Of a stretch of DNA of 64,000 bases, positions 1-7,891 are shown piece after piece (position 1 is the first letter of the stretch; each line of letters begins with the position of its first letter). The notes below the pieces were generated by a model. That model was given only the letters and a program-made list of their open reading frames with translations, searched no databases and was not told where the DNA came from. The stretch comes from Pantoea rwandensis. GTDB lineage: Bacteria; Pseudomonadota; Gammaproteobacteria; Enterobacterales; Enterobacteriaceae. The position numbers and the translations under genes are program-made. The stretch is taken from positions 1 to 64,000 of the forward strand of contig NZ_MLFR01000010.1 of NCBI RefSeq assembly GCF_002095475.1, given 5' to 3'.

Positions 1-28
1 TTGTGTCTACCGATTTCACCACCCGGGC
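1..28 (-). tRNA. leuZ: tRNA-Leu, 5' part only (window edge)
   Basis: The reverse complement of the first 28 bases starts with GCCCGGGTGGTG and continues through a D-arm with the GGTAGACAC signature. This is the 5' third of a class II leucine tRNA. It lies 11 bases downstream of tRNA-Cys in the same transcript, which is the glyW-cysT-leuZ order of E. coli. The anticodon is outside the window, so the isoacceptor (UAA) is inferred from position only. Confidence 0.8.
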
Positions 29-39
29 AGGGTATAAAT

Positions 40-113
40 TGGAGGCGCGTCCCGGAGTCGAACCGAGGTAGACGGATTTGCAATCCGTTGCATGGCCACT
101 CTGCCAACGCGCC
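40..113 (-). tRNA. cysT: tRNA-Cys (GCA)
   Basis: The reverse strand folds as a 74-base cloverleaf beginning GGCGCGTTGGCAGAG and ending in an encoded CCA. The anticodon loop reads TTGCAAA with anticodon GCA, and the T-arm carries GGTTCGACTCC. It is the middle gene of a tRNA-Gly, tRNA-Cys, tRNA-Leu transcript running leftwards from the promoter near 359-386. Confidence 0.96.
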
Positions 114-155
114 TTTATTCTGATGTGTCATTCGTTGAAAACAAATGACTAAATT

Positions 156-231
<76 letters not shown>

Positions 232-358
232 ATAATCTTCGTCTTTCAGTGACTGCCTTGCTGCAACCTGAAACACTTGATTCTTAAACTTCGCCTTTCA
301 ATCAAACTCACTGATTTTACTCAGCTTCTTGCAGACTCGCTGCCGTTCGATGCGATGC

Positions 359-386
359 ATTCTACTTATCTGACGCAATGAGTCAA
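359..386 (-). promoter_or_regulatory. Sigma-70 promoter for the tRNA cluster
   Basis: On the reverse strand TTGACT (381-386) and TAGAAT (359-364) are separated by 16 bases, followed by a GC-containing discriminator. Transcription would start near 352 and read through a leader of about 120 bases into tRNA-Gly, tRNA-Cys and tRNA-Leu. The element lies just past the pgsA stop. This is a sequence match only. Confidence 0.6.
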
Positions 387-436
387 TAGAATTATCCACA
401 CACTGCGTCCGTTTGCTGCTTTTTAAATCGCATCGA

Positions 437-985
437 TCAGCTATCGAGCAAATCACCGCGCGCAGCACTCAAATACTGGAACATCGACCAGAACGTCAGA
501 ACCGCAGCGATATACAACGCAACCACGCCGATACCGACCACCGTTGCATCTGGACGCCATAGCAAGGCAAAAAGCGAGAACATCTGTGCGGTGGTTTTCA
601 CTTTGCCAATCCATGACACAGCGACGCTGCTACGTTTACCAATCTCCGCCATCCACTCACGCAAGGCCGAGATAATAATCTCGCGGGCAATCATGGTGGC
701 TGCGGGCAAAGTGATCCACCAGGCGTGGAAATATTCTGCCACCAGCACCAAGGCGATCGCGACCATCACCTTATCGGCGACCGGATCGAGAAAAGCCCCA
801 AAACGGGTGGTCTGCTTCCAGCGACGAGCAAGAAAACCATCAAACCAGTCCGTGACCGCAGCAACCACAAAGATTAATGCGGTGACAAAAGGTGCCCAGT
901 GAAATGGCAAATAGAACGCCAGCACAAAGTAAGGAATCAGTACAACTCGAAACAGGGTAAGACACGTCGGAATGTTAAATTGCAT
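437..985 (-). CDS. pgsA: CDP-diacylglycerol--glycerol-3-phosphate 3-phosphatidyltransferase
   Basis: PgsA condenses CDP-diacylglycerol with glycerol 3-phosphate to give phosphatidylglycerol phosphate, the committed step to the acidic phospholipids phosphatidylglycerol and cardiolipin. It is an inner-membrane enzyme. The 182 residues equal the E. coli length and the protein is nearly collinear with it. The CDP-alcohol phosphotransferase signature is complete: D49-G50, A53-R54, G63, D67 and D71, within a hydrophobic protein with several membrane helices. It follows uvrC by 68 bases in the same direction, giving the conserved uvrY-uvrC-pgsA order, and the tRNA cluster lies downstream. Confidence 0.97.
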   Translation of the reverse strand: MQFNIPTCLTLFRVVLIPYFVLAFYLPFHWAPFVTALIFVVAAVTDWFDGFLARRWKQTTRFGAFLDPVADKVMVAIALVLVAEYFHAWWITLPAATMIAREIIISALREWMAEIGKRSSVAVSWIGKVKTTAQMFSLFALLWRPDATVVGIGVVALYIAAVLTFWSMFQYLSAARGDLLDS

Positions 986-1053
986 ATGCCAGTAACTGTC
1001 TGGTGTGAGTAGGATTTAACGTATGTTCCTACATTGCCCACCCTGTTTCAACG

Positions 1054-2886
1054 TTAGTGTTTCAGCGAGTGGTAGATTTTTTCTGCCAGTGCGAAGGAAA
1101 TGCCGGGAACTTTAGCAATCTCATCCACGCTGGCATTCATCAACGGTTGTAGGCCCCCCATGTACTTAAGCAGCTGCTGGCGGCGTTTTGGCCCTACTCC
1201 TTCAATGCTTTCCAGGGCACTGGTGTTCTTCACTTTGGCGCGTTTTTGGCGATGTCCCGAAATTGCATGATTGTGAGAGTCGTCACGAATATGCTGGATG
1301 ACATGCAGTGCCGGTGAATCTGGTGGCAGGGAAACCCCCTCACCTTCCGCTTCAAAGAACAGCGTTTCCAGACCCGCTTTACGATCGCTGCCTTTTGCTA
1401 CGCCGAGCATAATCGGTCGATCTTTATCCCAAGGCACATCCAGTTCAGCAAACACCTGCTTCGCTTGCGCCAACTGGCCCTTGCCGCCATCAATGATAAT
1501 CACATCAGGGACTTTGTCCTCTTCCAGCGCTTTACCGTAACGGCGGCGTAGCACTTGATTCATCGCCGCGTAGTCGTCCCCCGGCGTGATCCCCTCAATG
1601 TTGTAGCGACGATAATCGGATCGTAGAGGACCATCACGGTTGAAGACGACGCAGGAAGCAATGGTCTGCTCACCCATGGTGTGACTGATATCGAAACACT
1701 CCATGCGTTTGATGCTATCAAGTTCAAGAAATGCCGCCAGTGCTGCCAGCCGCTGTTGGATGGTGGAGTGCTGGGAGAGTTTCGTGGTCAAAGCGGTGGC
1801 CGCATTGGTGCGCGCCAGCTTAAGATAACGCGCACGGTCACCACGCGGTTTACTCTGAATGTTGACTTTACGCCCCGCCAGCTCACTCAAAGAGTCGGCC
1901 AGCAACGCACGTTCAGGCAAATTGAAATCTAACAAAATTTCAGCAGGCAAGGTGCGCGCTTCGCTGCCCTGCAGATAAAACTGACCGACGAACGTTTGCA
2001 CCACTTCGGTCAAATCTGTATCCGCCGGCACTTTCGGGAAATAACTACGACTGCCCAACACCTTTCCCTGACGAATAAACAGCACATGCAGACACGCCAT
2101 TCCCGCGTCATAGGCCACCCCCATCACATCCAGGTCGTCTCCCTGGTTAGAGACAAACTGCTTCTCTGTCACACGGCGCACTGCCTGAATCTGATCGCGC
2201 AGACGTGCTGCCTCTTCGAAGCGAAGCGCATGACTGGCGTCTTCCATACGTTTAACTAACTGGTTAATAACCTGATCATCTTTGCCAGCCAGAAACAAGC
2301 GCACGTAATCGGTTTGCTGCACATATTCATCTTCTGAAACCAACCCCGCCACGCAGGGACCCAGACAACGCCCAATCTGATACTGCAAACAAGGACGTGA
2401 GCGATTGCGATAGACACTGTTCTCGCACTGGCGGATGGGAAAGACTTTTTGCAACAGCGCGAGGGTTTCACGCACCGCGTAGCCGTTAGGAAACGGCCCA
2501 AAGTATTCCCCTTTGGCATGCTTCGCCCCACGATGCATCGCCAGCCGCGGGTGAGTATCTGCGCTCAGAAAGATATAAGGGTAGGATTTATCATCGCGTA
2601 ACAACACGTTGTACCGCGGCTGATAGAGCTTTATATAGTTGTGCTCAAGCAACAGCGCTTCCGTTTCAGTATGGGTAACCGTGACATCAATGTTCTGGAT
2701 GTTACTGACCAACACTTCGGTTTTGCGACTGCCTACCTGAGTCCGGAAATAACTGCTCAGGCGTTTTTTGAGATCTTTGGCTTTACCAACATAGATCACC
2801 GTGCCTGTCGCGTCATACATACGGTAGACGCCGGGCTGACTGGTCACGGTGCTGAGAAAGGCTTTGGAATTGAAGACGTCACTCAC
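1054..2886 (-). CDS. uvrC: UvrABC excinuclease subunit C
   Basis: UvrC makes both incisions around bulky DNA lesions in nucleotide excision repair, acting after UvrA and UvrB have located the damage. The 610-residue protein has the N-terminal GIY-YIG nuclease (GVY at 19-21, YVG at 32-34) for the 3' cut. A UVR motif near residue 210 contacts UvrB, the RNase H-like domain makes the 5' cut, and a C-terminal tandem helix-hairpin-helix includes [13 protein letters not shown]. Its start overlaps the end of uvrY by 8 bases, so the two are likely translationally coupled, as in other enterobacteria. Confidence 0.98.
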   Translation of the reverse strand: MSDVFNSKAFLSTVTSQPGVYRMYDATGTVIYVGKAKDLKKRLSSYFRTQVGSRKTEVLVSNIQNIDVTVTHTETEALLLEHNYIKLYQPRYNVLLRDDKSYPYIFLSADTHPRLAMHRGAKHAKGEYFGPFPNGYAVRETLALLQKVFPIRQCENSVYRNRSRPCLQYQIGRCLGPCVAGLVSEDEYVQQTDYVRLFLAGKDDQVINQLVKRMEDASHALRFEEAARLRDQIQAVRRVTEKQFVSNQGDDLDVMGVAYDAGMACLHVLFIRQGKVLGSRSYFPKVPADTDLTEVVQTFVGQFYLQGSEARTLPAEILLDFNLPERALLADSLSELAGRKVNIQSKPRGDRARYLKLARTNAATALTTKLSQHSTIQQRLAALAAFLELDSIKRMECFDISHTMGEQTIASCVVFNRDGPLRSDYRRYNIEGITPGDDYAAMNQVLRRRYGKALEEDKVPDVIIIDGGKGQLAQAKQVFAELDVPWDKDRPIMLGVAKGSDRKAGLETLFFEAEGEGVSLPPDSPALHVIQHIRDDSHNHAISGHRQKRAKVKNTSALESIEGVGPKRRQQLLKYMGGLQPLMNASVDEIAKVPGISFALAEKIYHSLKH

Positions 2887-3538
2887 TACTGATTAATGGC
2901 TCCGCATTGTACAAGCCATGACGAATGGCCAAATGCGTTAACTCTACATCGCCACTAATATTCAGTTTGCTGAACATGCGATAACGGTAGCTGTTAACGG
3001 TTTTCGGGCTCAGACTAAGCTGCTCGGAGATCTCCGTCACTTTCTGCCCGCGGGTAATCATCAGCATAATCTGCAATTCCCTTTCCGACAAACAGCTAAA
3101 CGGCGATTCCGTCTTTTGTGGCTCGATTTGACTCAACGCCATTTGCTGAGCAATGTCTGAAGCAATATAGCGTTGACCGGAATGCACGGCACGGATCGCA
3201 CTCACCACTTCTTGCGGCGCGGCGCCTTTGCTCAGATAACCGGAAGCACCGGCCTGCATGACTTTCGCTGGTAGTGGGTTTTCAGTATGAATGGTGAGCA
3301 TAATGATACGAATATCTGGATTAAAGCGCACAATCTTGCGCGTGGCTTCCAGGCCGCCGATACCGGGCATGTTCATGTCCATTAGCACCACGTCAACCGG
3401 CGTGTTGCGACACCATTTTACCGCATCTTCACCACAAGCCGCTTCCCCGGCAATCACCAGTCCCTTCATATCTTCAAGTATGCGGCGAATACCTGCGCGT
3501 ACCAGTTCATGGTCATCAACAAGAAGCAAGCTGATCAA
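2879..3538 (-). CDS. uvrY: Response regulator UvrY of the BarA-UvrY system
   Basis: This two-component response regulator is phosphorylated by BarA and activates the CsrB and CsrC small RNAs, tuning carbon flux, motility and biofilm. The 219 residues comprise a receiver domain (1-120; acidic pocket D8-D9, phospho-acceptor D54 within LMDMNMPG) and a C-terminal LuxR/GerE helix-turn-helix (about 145-210). The E. coli protein is 218 residues and very similar. It heads the uvrY-uvrC-pgsA cluster and diverges from yecF. The link to repair is only operonic. Confidence 0.97.
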   Translation of the reverse strand: MISLLLVDDHELVRAGIRRILEDMKGLVIAGEAACGEDAVKWCRNTPVDVVLMDMNMPGIGGLEATRKIVRFNPDIRIIMLTIHTENPLPAKVMQAGASGYLSKGAAPQEVVSAIRAVHSGQRYIASDIAQQMALSQIEPQKTESPFSCLSERELQIMLMITRGQKVTEISEQLSLSPKTVNSYRYRMFSKLNISGDVELTHLAIRHGLYNAEPLISSE

Positions 3539-3968
3539 CGTGACGTACTCCGCAGGTTAGTGAAGGGAAAATATATTACAGGGAGGCCATCTTACCGGGT
3601 TTAAGGCTGAAAGAACATCTGGCGATGCAGATAAATCCCTCTTGAAATGATGCAAATCAATTAGGACTCTGGAGCGCTTGTTTTTTTAGTAAAACGCAAT
3701 AACATGCAAGAATTAAAATGTGAAATTGTGACTAATATCATTATGTTATAATTTATAACGCTTTTGTTGGTTAATCCGTTGTCGGCACATTTAATAATTC
3801 CCTATTTCCGATTTTCTTCTGCTGACAAATACATCAAGTCAGAATTAACCCCCTCCTTCTCATTACCGCTTCGCCTACAATAAATTCATCCAACAAGCTT
3901 ATGATATACTCTGTTTTTTACGCACAGGTAATGTGTCAACGTTCAGTAACACCACCAAGGAGTCAATG
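3539..3968. other. AT-rich divergent intergenic region, uvrY / yecF
   Basis: There is no coding sequence here. The middle part is very AT-rich. On the + strand a TATAAT (3747-3752) has only a poor upstream hexamer at 15-bp spacing, while TGATATACT (3902-3910) is an ideal extended -10 about 60 bases before yecF. The uvrY promoter must lie on the other strand in the left part, but I could not place it with confidence. Confidence 0.5.
3902..3910 (+). promoter_or_regulatory. Extended -10 promoter for yecF
   Basis: TGATATACT matches the extended -10 form TGnTATAAT with one mismatch. No good -35 lies 16-18 bases upstream, which is usual for extended -10 promoters. Start of transcription would be near 3917, leaving a leader of about 50 bases before the yecF start. 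Confidence 0.4.
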
Positions 3969-4196
3969 ATGAGTGATGAGGATTTTGCAACTTCACAGGA
4001 TACCCAAGCACTGGCGGATGAAGTGGCCTGCCTGAAAATGATGGTGACGCTGATCCTGAAAGGAATGGGCCAGGCAGATGCTGGCAAAGTGATCATCAAT
4101 ATGGAGCGCTATGTGCAGAGCGCGTTAGTTGATAAACCTCAGGCGGAAGTGTTTAGCAACACCATCCGTCAAATCAAAACCGCTTATCGTCAATAA
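3969..4196 (+). CDS. yecF: YecF, DUF2594 family protein
   Basis: This is a small soluble protein of unknown function, 75 residues, similar along its length to E. coli YecF (shared ADAG and the C-terminal QIKxAYRQ). It lies between uvrY and sdiA in E. coli and keeps that place here. Two adjacent ATG codons follow AAGGAG (3957-3962). The second, at 3969, has the better 6-base spacing and is chosen, although an in-frame ATG further upstream (3933) exists. Its stop codon lies inside the loop-and-stem of a perfect hairpin. Confidence 0.88.
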   Translation: MSDEDFATSQDTQALADEVACLKMMVTLILKGMGQADAGKVIINMERYVQSALVDKPQAEVFSNTIRQIKTAYRQ

Positions 4197-4223
4197 GCGG
4201 TTGTCCCCGCGCTCTGCGCGGGG
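4178..4223. terminator. Two tandem stem-loops between convergent yecF and luxI
   Basis: The first hairpin has perfect 10-bp arms (4178-4187 and 4193-4202) with loop CGTCA and includes the yecF stop. The second has perfect 8-bp GC arms (4205-4212 and 4216-4223) with loop TCT. Read leftwards, the first hairpin is followed by TTTTGATTT, which makes it a plausible terminator for the luxI transcript. Read rightwards, neither is followed by a U-run, so termination of yecF is less certain. Confidence 0.6.
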
Positions 4224-4226
4224 TAA

Positions 4227-4841
4227 TTAGCTGTGCGCCTGCCAGTTAACGGACACACCCAGTGATGGCAACACCTCTTCAGGACTAAAGCGTCGTGTAC
4301 CGCGATATTTCTCGGCGAGCGCAGGTTGCTGCACCGGAATACGAATAGCAAACAGGTTGTCTTCAGATTGAATTAAGCCCGGTGATAGTGGCTCGTAAAC
4401 CACCTGATGTTTTTCAAACATTTTCTCTAACATCGGCGTCGCTGAACTGATCAGGAATGCCATCCCACTCAATTCTGCCAACTGTACCGAGTGCCATAAA
4501 ATATTGAGCGGTAACTCCGCGTCCACTTCGAGACGGGCTGAAAAACGCGACATCTCCCAGACTTTGTCCTGATCGAATGGCAGCACCAACCCTTCAGGCA
4601 CTTCAGGCTCGTGCCAAGGCAATAGACGCGCACAACCACAAATACCCTGACGTGCGTTCCAGGCAATCAACCAAGTCACATCTGAACGGTCAAATCGATC
4701 GTACTCCTGACCCGGCGTGCTTAATCGCGGGGGAATAGACCAGCCTTCGCCACGTGCAAAAACGCTGTAGCGATAGGTTCCCAATTCAGCCAATAAAGAG
4801 GACGGCATATCCTTAAGCTGTGTTTGAATTATTTTCATCAT
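4227..4841 (-). CDS. LuxI-family acyl-homoserine lactone synthase
   Basis: The family makes acyl-homoserine lactone signals from S-adenosylmethionine and acyl-ACP. The protein has 204 residues, near the usual length. The invariant family residues are visible: R24, F28 and W34, the acidic pair in EYDRFD (48 and 51), the arginine in CARLLP, and the Glu and Arg in WEMSRF. It lies directly downstream of sdiA in the same direction, a place with no gene in E. coli. Published work places PhzI of Pantoea and ExpI of Pectobacterium as descendants of the ancestral synthase paired with SdiA, and this gene fits that group. The acyl chain made cannot be read from sequence. ATG codons occur at 4841 and 4838. 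AGGGG is better spaced for the second, whereas residue numbering suits the first. Confidence 0.9.
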   Translation of the reverse strand: MMKIIQTQLKDMPSSLLAELGTYRYSVFARGEGWSIPPRLSTPGQEYDRFDRSDVTWLIAWNARQGICGCARLLPWHEPEVPEGLVLPFDQDKVWEMSRFSARLEVDAELPLNILWHSVQLAELSGMAFLISSATPMLEKMFEKHQVVYEPLSPGLIQSEDNLFAIRIPVQQPALAEKYRGTRRFSPEEVLPSLGVSVNWQAHS

Positions 4842-4931
4842 GCGCCCCTGACATCCTCATGTTTGCAATGATTTCTTTGCGCCAGCCTGGCAAAGTCCCG
4901 GCGCAGGGTAGACAACAGACTCAACGCTGGG

Positions 4932-4951
4932 AACTACTAAAATTAGTAGTT
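4932..4951. promoter_or_regulatory. 20-bp inverted repeat, candidate SdiA/lux box upstream of luxI
   Basis: AACTACTAAAATTAGTAGTT has perfect 9-bp arms around a central AA. Its length and symmetry are those of a lux box. It lies 9 bases past the sdiA stop and about 90 bases before the luxI start, a suitable place for autoregulation by the neighbouring LuxR-type protein. It does not match the classical CTG-N10-CAG core. It is not followed by a U-run in the sdiA reading direction, so it is unlikely to be the sdiA terminator. Confidence 0.5.
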
Positions 4952-4960
4952 GCCTTTTTG

Positions 4961-5683
4961 CTATATCAAGCCAATCGCTGCTGCGTAACAGGCAATCTGC
5001 GTTTTATTGGAAACATTAAAACGCTTTTGCATATTCTTTTGGTGAAAATTCACCGTGTGTTCAGATATCGCTAAAATAAGTGAAATTTCAGCAGAGGTTT
5101 TTCCTTCTGCCGTCCATTTCAGAATTTCCAGTTCGCGTTGACTAAAATCATTAGATAAAACTGCCATTGAACTGTCATTCAGCCTTTCCAGCACGCGCAA
5201 ACTCAGTTCCGCCAGGAAGTGTAGTTTCACTTCCAGCTGGATACGTAAATGTTGGGTATGACTATGAAGCGACGATGCAATAGATAATATACCAATGGCA
5301 CGATTTGGCGCCATTGCCGAGCAAGAAAAGCCACTATTGAGGCCTGCCGCATTGGCTTCTGCCCACAAATTGCCCGCACCGGTAAATAAATCACGCGTCC
5401 ATTCCACGCCTCTTCCCGGCCGCTGGCAAAGCAGCAATACCGGATCCACAGCGTAATAATTTTCGCTTTCATAACGCTTAACCCAGCTTTCTGGGTAAGT
5501 GCTAAACAAAAACACACGTGGCCGTGTAAAGGGCACAGGATGCTGAACCAGAAAAGCGAATGAATCAAAACCCAATGCTTCGATATGTTTTTGTATTAGC
5601 GATTTTACTTGTACCACTTCCGTCAGCGCCTGAAATTCATTTTCAGTCTCGCCGCGCCAGACGAAATAATTATCGGTTGTCAT
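4961..5683 (-). CDS. sdiA: SdiA, LuxR-type quorum-sensing regulator
   Basis: SdiA binds acyl-homoserine lactones and controls transcription. In Escherichia and Salmonella it is a solo receptor that hears other species. The 240 residues contain an autoinducer-binding domain (about 1-165, with the SdiA-typical HPVPFTRP and YPESW) and a LuxR helix-turn-helix (about 175-235, AEGKTSAEISLILAISEHTV). The end, IACYAAAIGLI, is nearly that of E. coli. It keeps the E. coli position after yecF. Here it is followed by a LuxI synthase, so it is probably a true pair rather than a solo receptor. TGAGG precedes the ATG at good spacing. Confidence 0.95.
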   Translation of the reverse strand: MTTDNYFVWRGETENEFQALTEVVQVKSLIQKHIEALGFDSFAFLVQHPVPFTRPRVFLFSTYPESWVKRYESENYYAVDPVLLLCQRPGRGVEWTRDLFTGAGNLWAEANAAGLNSGFSCSAMAPNRAIGILSIASSLHSHTQHLRIQLEVKLHFLAELSLRVLERLNDSSMAVLSNDFSQRELEILKWTAEGKTSAEISLILAISEHTVNFHQKNMQKRFNVSNKTQIACYAAAIGLI

Positions 5684-6174
5684 TATTGCCTCAGCGTTGT
5701 TTCACGCTTTAACCTTGTTATTCGTTCTGATTAACACAAAAAATAAATTAACTTGAGAAAAAATATTGATTGAAATGAAAGCAGCACTGCCGATAACAAT
5801 CATAACCATCCAGTTGTCAATGCGTTACCGAAGTGGGAATGTGCAAACGGATGTTTTTTGCTAACAGCTTCACAACTTTAATCGACTTTGCTAATTAGAA
5901 TAGGATTTTTCTGAAGAGGTTTCAATCACCCTATTCATCGAAAATTATCATTAGATTGATAAATTTTTAGCATCGTCGTTAACCAAAATCACCCACTTTT
6001 CGAGCGGATACTGAGGTGTGAGGCTGATTTATCAAGTGAGTGCGTTTCGCTTTATTCATCATGACCGTTATTTCCATGATGAACATAACAGCGTGATTTC
6101 CGTCACTCTCTTTTTCCAGCTACTCTTAGAAGATTAGCGGTGAGCGAGTCAAAAGATTTTGCAAAGGGGAGACA
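5684..6174. other. AT-rich intergenic region upstream of sdiA and the DUF4396 gene
   Basis: These 491 bases hold no credible gene. The region is AT-rich and divergent, so promoters for sdiA (leftwards) and the 6175 transcript (rightwards) are expected. I found no clean -10/-35 pair and no perfect dyad. It marks the end of the block that is collinear with the E. coli 43-minute region. Confidence 0.5.
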
Positions 6175-6231
6175 ATGACGCAGGACGCCTGGCGCATTGT
6201 CGCGCGTATTCGGGAAACTCAGCGGGACTGA
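6175..6231 (+). CDS. 18-residue upstream ORF coupled to the DUF4396 gene
   Basis: An ATG well placed after AAAGGGGAGA opens an 18-codon frame (MTQDAWRIVARIRETQRD). Its TGA ends two bases before the ATG of the next gene, which itself lacks a good ribosome binding site. That layout is typical of translational coupling, or of a leader peptide. The peptide has no features I recognise. It could instead be the remnant N-terminus of the downstream protein after a frame change. Expression is unproven. Confidence 0.45.
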   Translation: MTQDAWRIVARIRETQRD

Positions 6232-6233
6232 CT

Positions 6234-6908
6234 ATGTTGAACCAGTTGGCATTACCTTTACTTGTTCTGGGCGGTTGCACGGCCCTGATGATTTTAAAAG
6301 ATCTTTTCCGTCACCCGCACCCTGTGCCGGTAATGAATATCATCTGGCCACTGACGGGCTTGTATTTGCCTTTTATCGGTTGGCTGGCTTGGTGGTATCT
6401 GGGCCGCAAACCGTCTCGTCAGGTAAAACTTGCTTTGCTGGTTCCGCAAAAAATACAAGGGCATGCTAGCTGGCAAACCATATTTATTTCTACTTCACTC
6501 TCTGCCGCAGCCTGTATATTTGGTGACCTAATGACCTTGCCAATAGTCACCTTGCTAAATCAGTTCGCAATTAACCCAACACTCTGGATGCAGGGTCTTA
6601 TTTGTGCACTCATTTCGCTTCTGATTGGATATTTTTTGCAGTTTCTTGCTATTCGGCAACGTGAAAAACGTTCACTAGCCAGTGCCTTATTATTAGCATT
6701 AAAAACGGAAACTTTTCCGCTGCTGATTTATCAATTAGGTATTTTTATCTTTATGGCACTGGCCCTAAAATTCATTCTTAACCAGCAAATCAACCCATTG
6801 CTGGTGACATTCTGGTTTATGCTGCAATTATCAATGCTTATTGGCTTTGTATTCTCCTGGCCTGCTAACCATTTCCTCATAAAGCGTGGGCTTAATCCTG
6901 CCGTTTAG
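6234..6908 (+). CDS. DUF4396-like multi-pass membrane protein
   Basis: This is a hydrophobic protein of 224 residues with about five to six membrane segments. The C-terminal signature FWFMLQLSMLIGFVFSWPAN and the central AACIFGDLMT resemble the DUF4396 family, a membrane family of unknown function. The start at 6234 has no ribosome site of its own but follows the stop of a well-initiated 18-codon ORF by 2 bases. An in-frame ATG at 6159 also exists, but it lies upstream of the good ribosome site and would add a non-membrane leader. The His/Cys residues I associate with the central motif in other members are replaced by Ser/Ala. No function is assigned. Confidence 0.65.
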   Translation: MLNQLALPLLVLGGCTALMILKDLFRHPHPVPVMNIIWPLTGLYLPFIGWLAWWYLGRKPSRQVKLALLVPQKIQGHASWQTIFISTSLSAAACIFGDLMTLPIVTLLNQFAINPTLWMQGLICALISLLIGYFLQFLAIRQREKRSLASALLLALKTETFPLLIYQLGIFIFMALALKFILNQQINPLLVTFWFMLQLSMLIGFVFSWPANHFLIKRGLNPAV

Positions 6909-7607
6909 TTAACGGCAGTAGCCTGCGCCGCGCATGCCGAGGTGAAAATGCCCGGCATGTGCGGCGTTGTAGTCCGGTCCGAGCGCATTGCCGAAGGTAG
7001 CACATCCCTCTCGCCACAGCGCGTGTAATCCCGCTGCAGCCTCTGTGGGTTGTCGCCAGTTTTTCCCCACCATTAACCACTGACCATTCGCCAGTTGGAA
7101 TCCACTGATATCCCACGCCTCAGCCGTGGCATGTTCGCTTAATCGTCCCTGCTGGCGATGATAGATATTGCGGCAAGCGTAACTTCCCACATGCGCGATA
7201 CTGCGCAACCGACTGTTGATACCAGCCTGTTGTAGAGCCTGGTGACTGTTAACCACAAAGACAGTGCTACTGACGGCCATCGGACAACTGGCGAGAAAAC
7301 TGCTACTCACCGATACCTCGCCAAAACCGGTCACACGTAAAGGTTGCTCAATGGGGCAATCGCCTTGCTGCGGTGGAACGCTACGGAACTGCACAAATCC
7401 TTGCTGGCTGGCACGCTGCATTACCGCCAGACACGCTGCGGGGTCGTGGCTGAGTCGCTGTAATTTATACCGCATCATCCATCCTGGCGGATCGGTCACC
7501 GCCAACGGTGTAAAAGGGTTCCATTGCGGCGGCAGATGTAGTTTGAGCCAGGGAAGCCCCCACCACCCACACAGCGCAAGTAACACTATGGCCATGAATA
7601 CACGCAC
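6909..7607 (-). CDS. Extensin-family (extensin-like C-terminal) protein
   Basis: The protein has 232 residues with an N-terminal signal anchor (about 1-18), so it probably faces the periplasm. The rest matches the extensin-like C-terminal family (related in fold to LAS/VanY-type zinc peptidases). Visible features are an ACRNIYHR segment, SEHATAEAWDISGF with a possible His/Asp ligand pair, and a terminal AHAGHFHLGM. A role in murein remodelling is conceivable but not shown. The start is GTG at 7607 after a weak AAGTGA; an ATG at 7595 is the alternative. It is convergent with the DUF4396 gene, whose stop codon is immediately adjacent. Confidence 0.8.
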   Translation of the reverse strand: MRVFMAIVLLALCGWWGLPWLKLHLPPQWNPFTPLAVTDPPGWMMRYKLQRLSHDPAACLAVMQRASQQGFVQFRSVPPQQGDCPIEQPLRVTGFGEVSVSSSFLASCPMAVSSTVFVVNSHQALQQAGINSRLRSIAHVGSYACRNIYHRQQGRLSEHATAEAWDISGFQLANGQWLMVGKNWRQPTEAAAGLHALWREGCATFGNALGPDYNAAHAGHFHLGMRGAGYCR

Positions 7608-7862
7608 ATCATTTCACTTTTGCTTATACATGAAGTTGTTAAGTGTAGGCGCCACGCGGGTGAACATCGGCAGAAAAGGCTTAATTGTTGAAGATTTACG
7701 CAAAATGCAGGGAGATTATGCCATGTAAATTTTTACTGACAGAACAAAGCGCGTAAAAGGTCACAATTGTAAAAAAACAATTACCGAGAGTCGCCGCCTT
7801 TCCACTATCTTATGCCACTTGCCCTATACAACGGCACCTTATCAAACAGCCAGTAGAGCTGA

Positions 7863-7870
7863 CACAACAT
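7863..7870 (+). promoter_or_regulatory. GcvB-type target motif in the cycA leader
   Basis: CACAACAT lies 21 bases before the cycA start, immediately upstream of the AGGAAAG ribosome site. CACAACAY is the known consensus pairing site for region R1 of the small RNA GcvB, and cycA is a known GcvB target in enterobacteria. The gcvB gene is not in the window, so regulation is inferred. Confidence 0.55.
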
Positions 7871-7891
7871 CAAAACAGGAAAGATATATTT

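Noticed and set aside
7630..7728. A 32-codon frame on the + strand upstream of cycA (MKLLSVGATRV...)
   Set aside because: No ribosome site, no recognisable similarity, and it is only the tail of a longer frame antisense to the extensin-family gene.
7765..7782. AATTGT/ACAATT inverted repeat upstream of cycA
   Set aside because: Six-base AT-rich arms are common by chance in AT-rich leaders; no known regulator fits.
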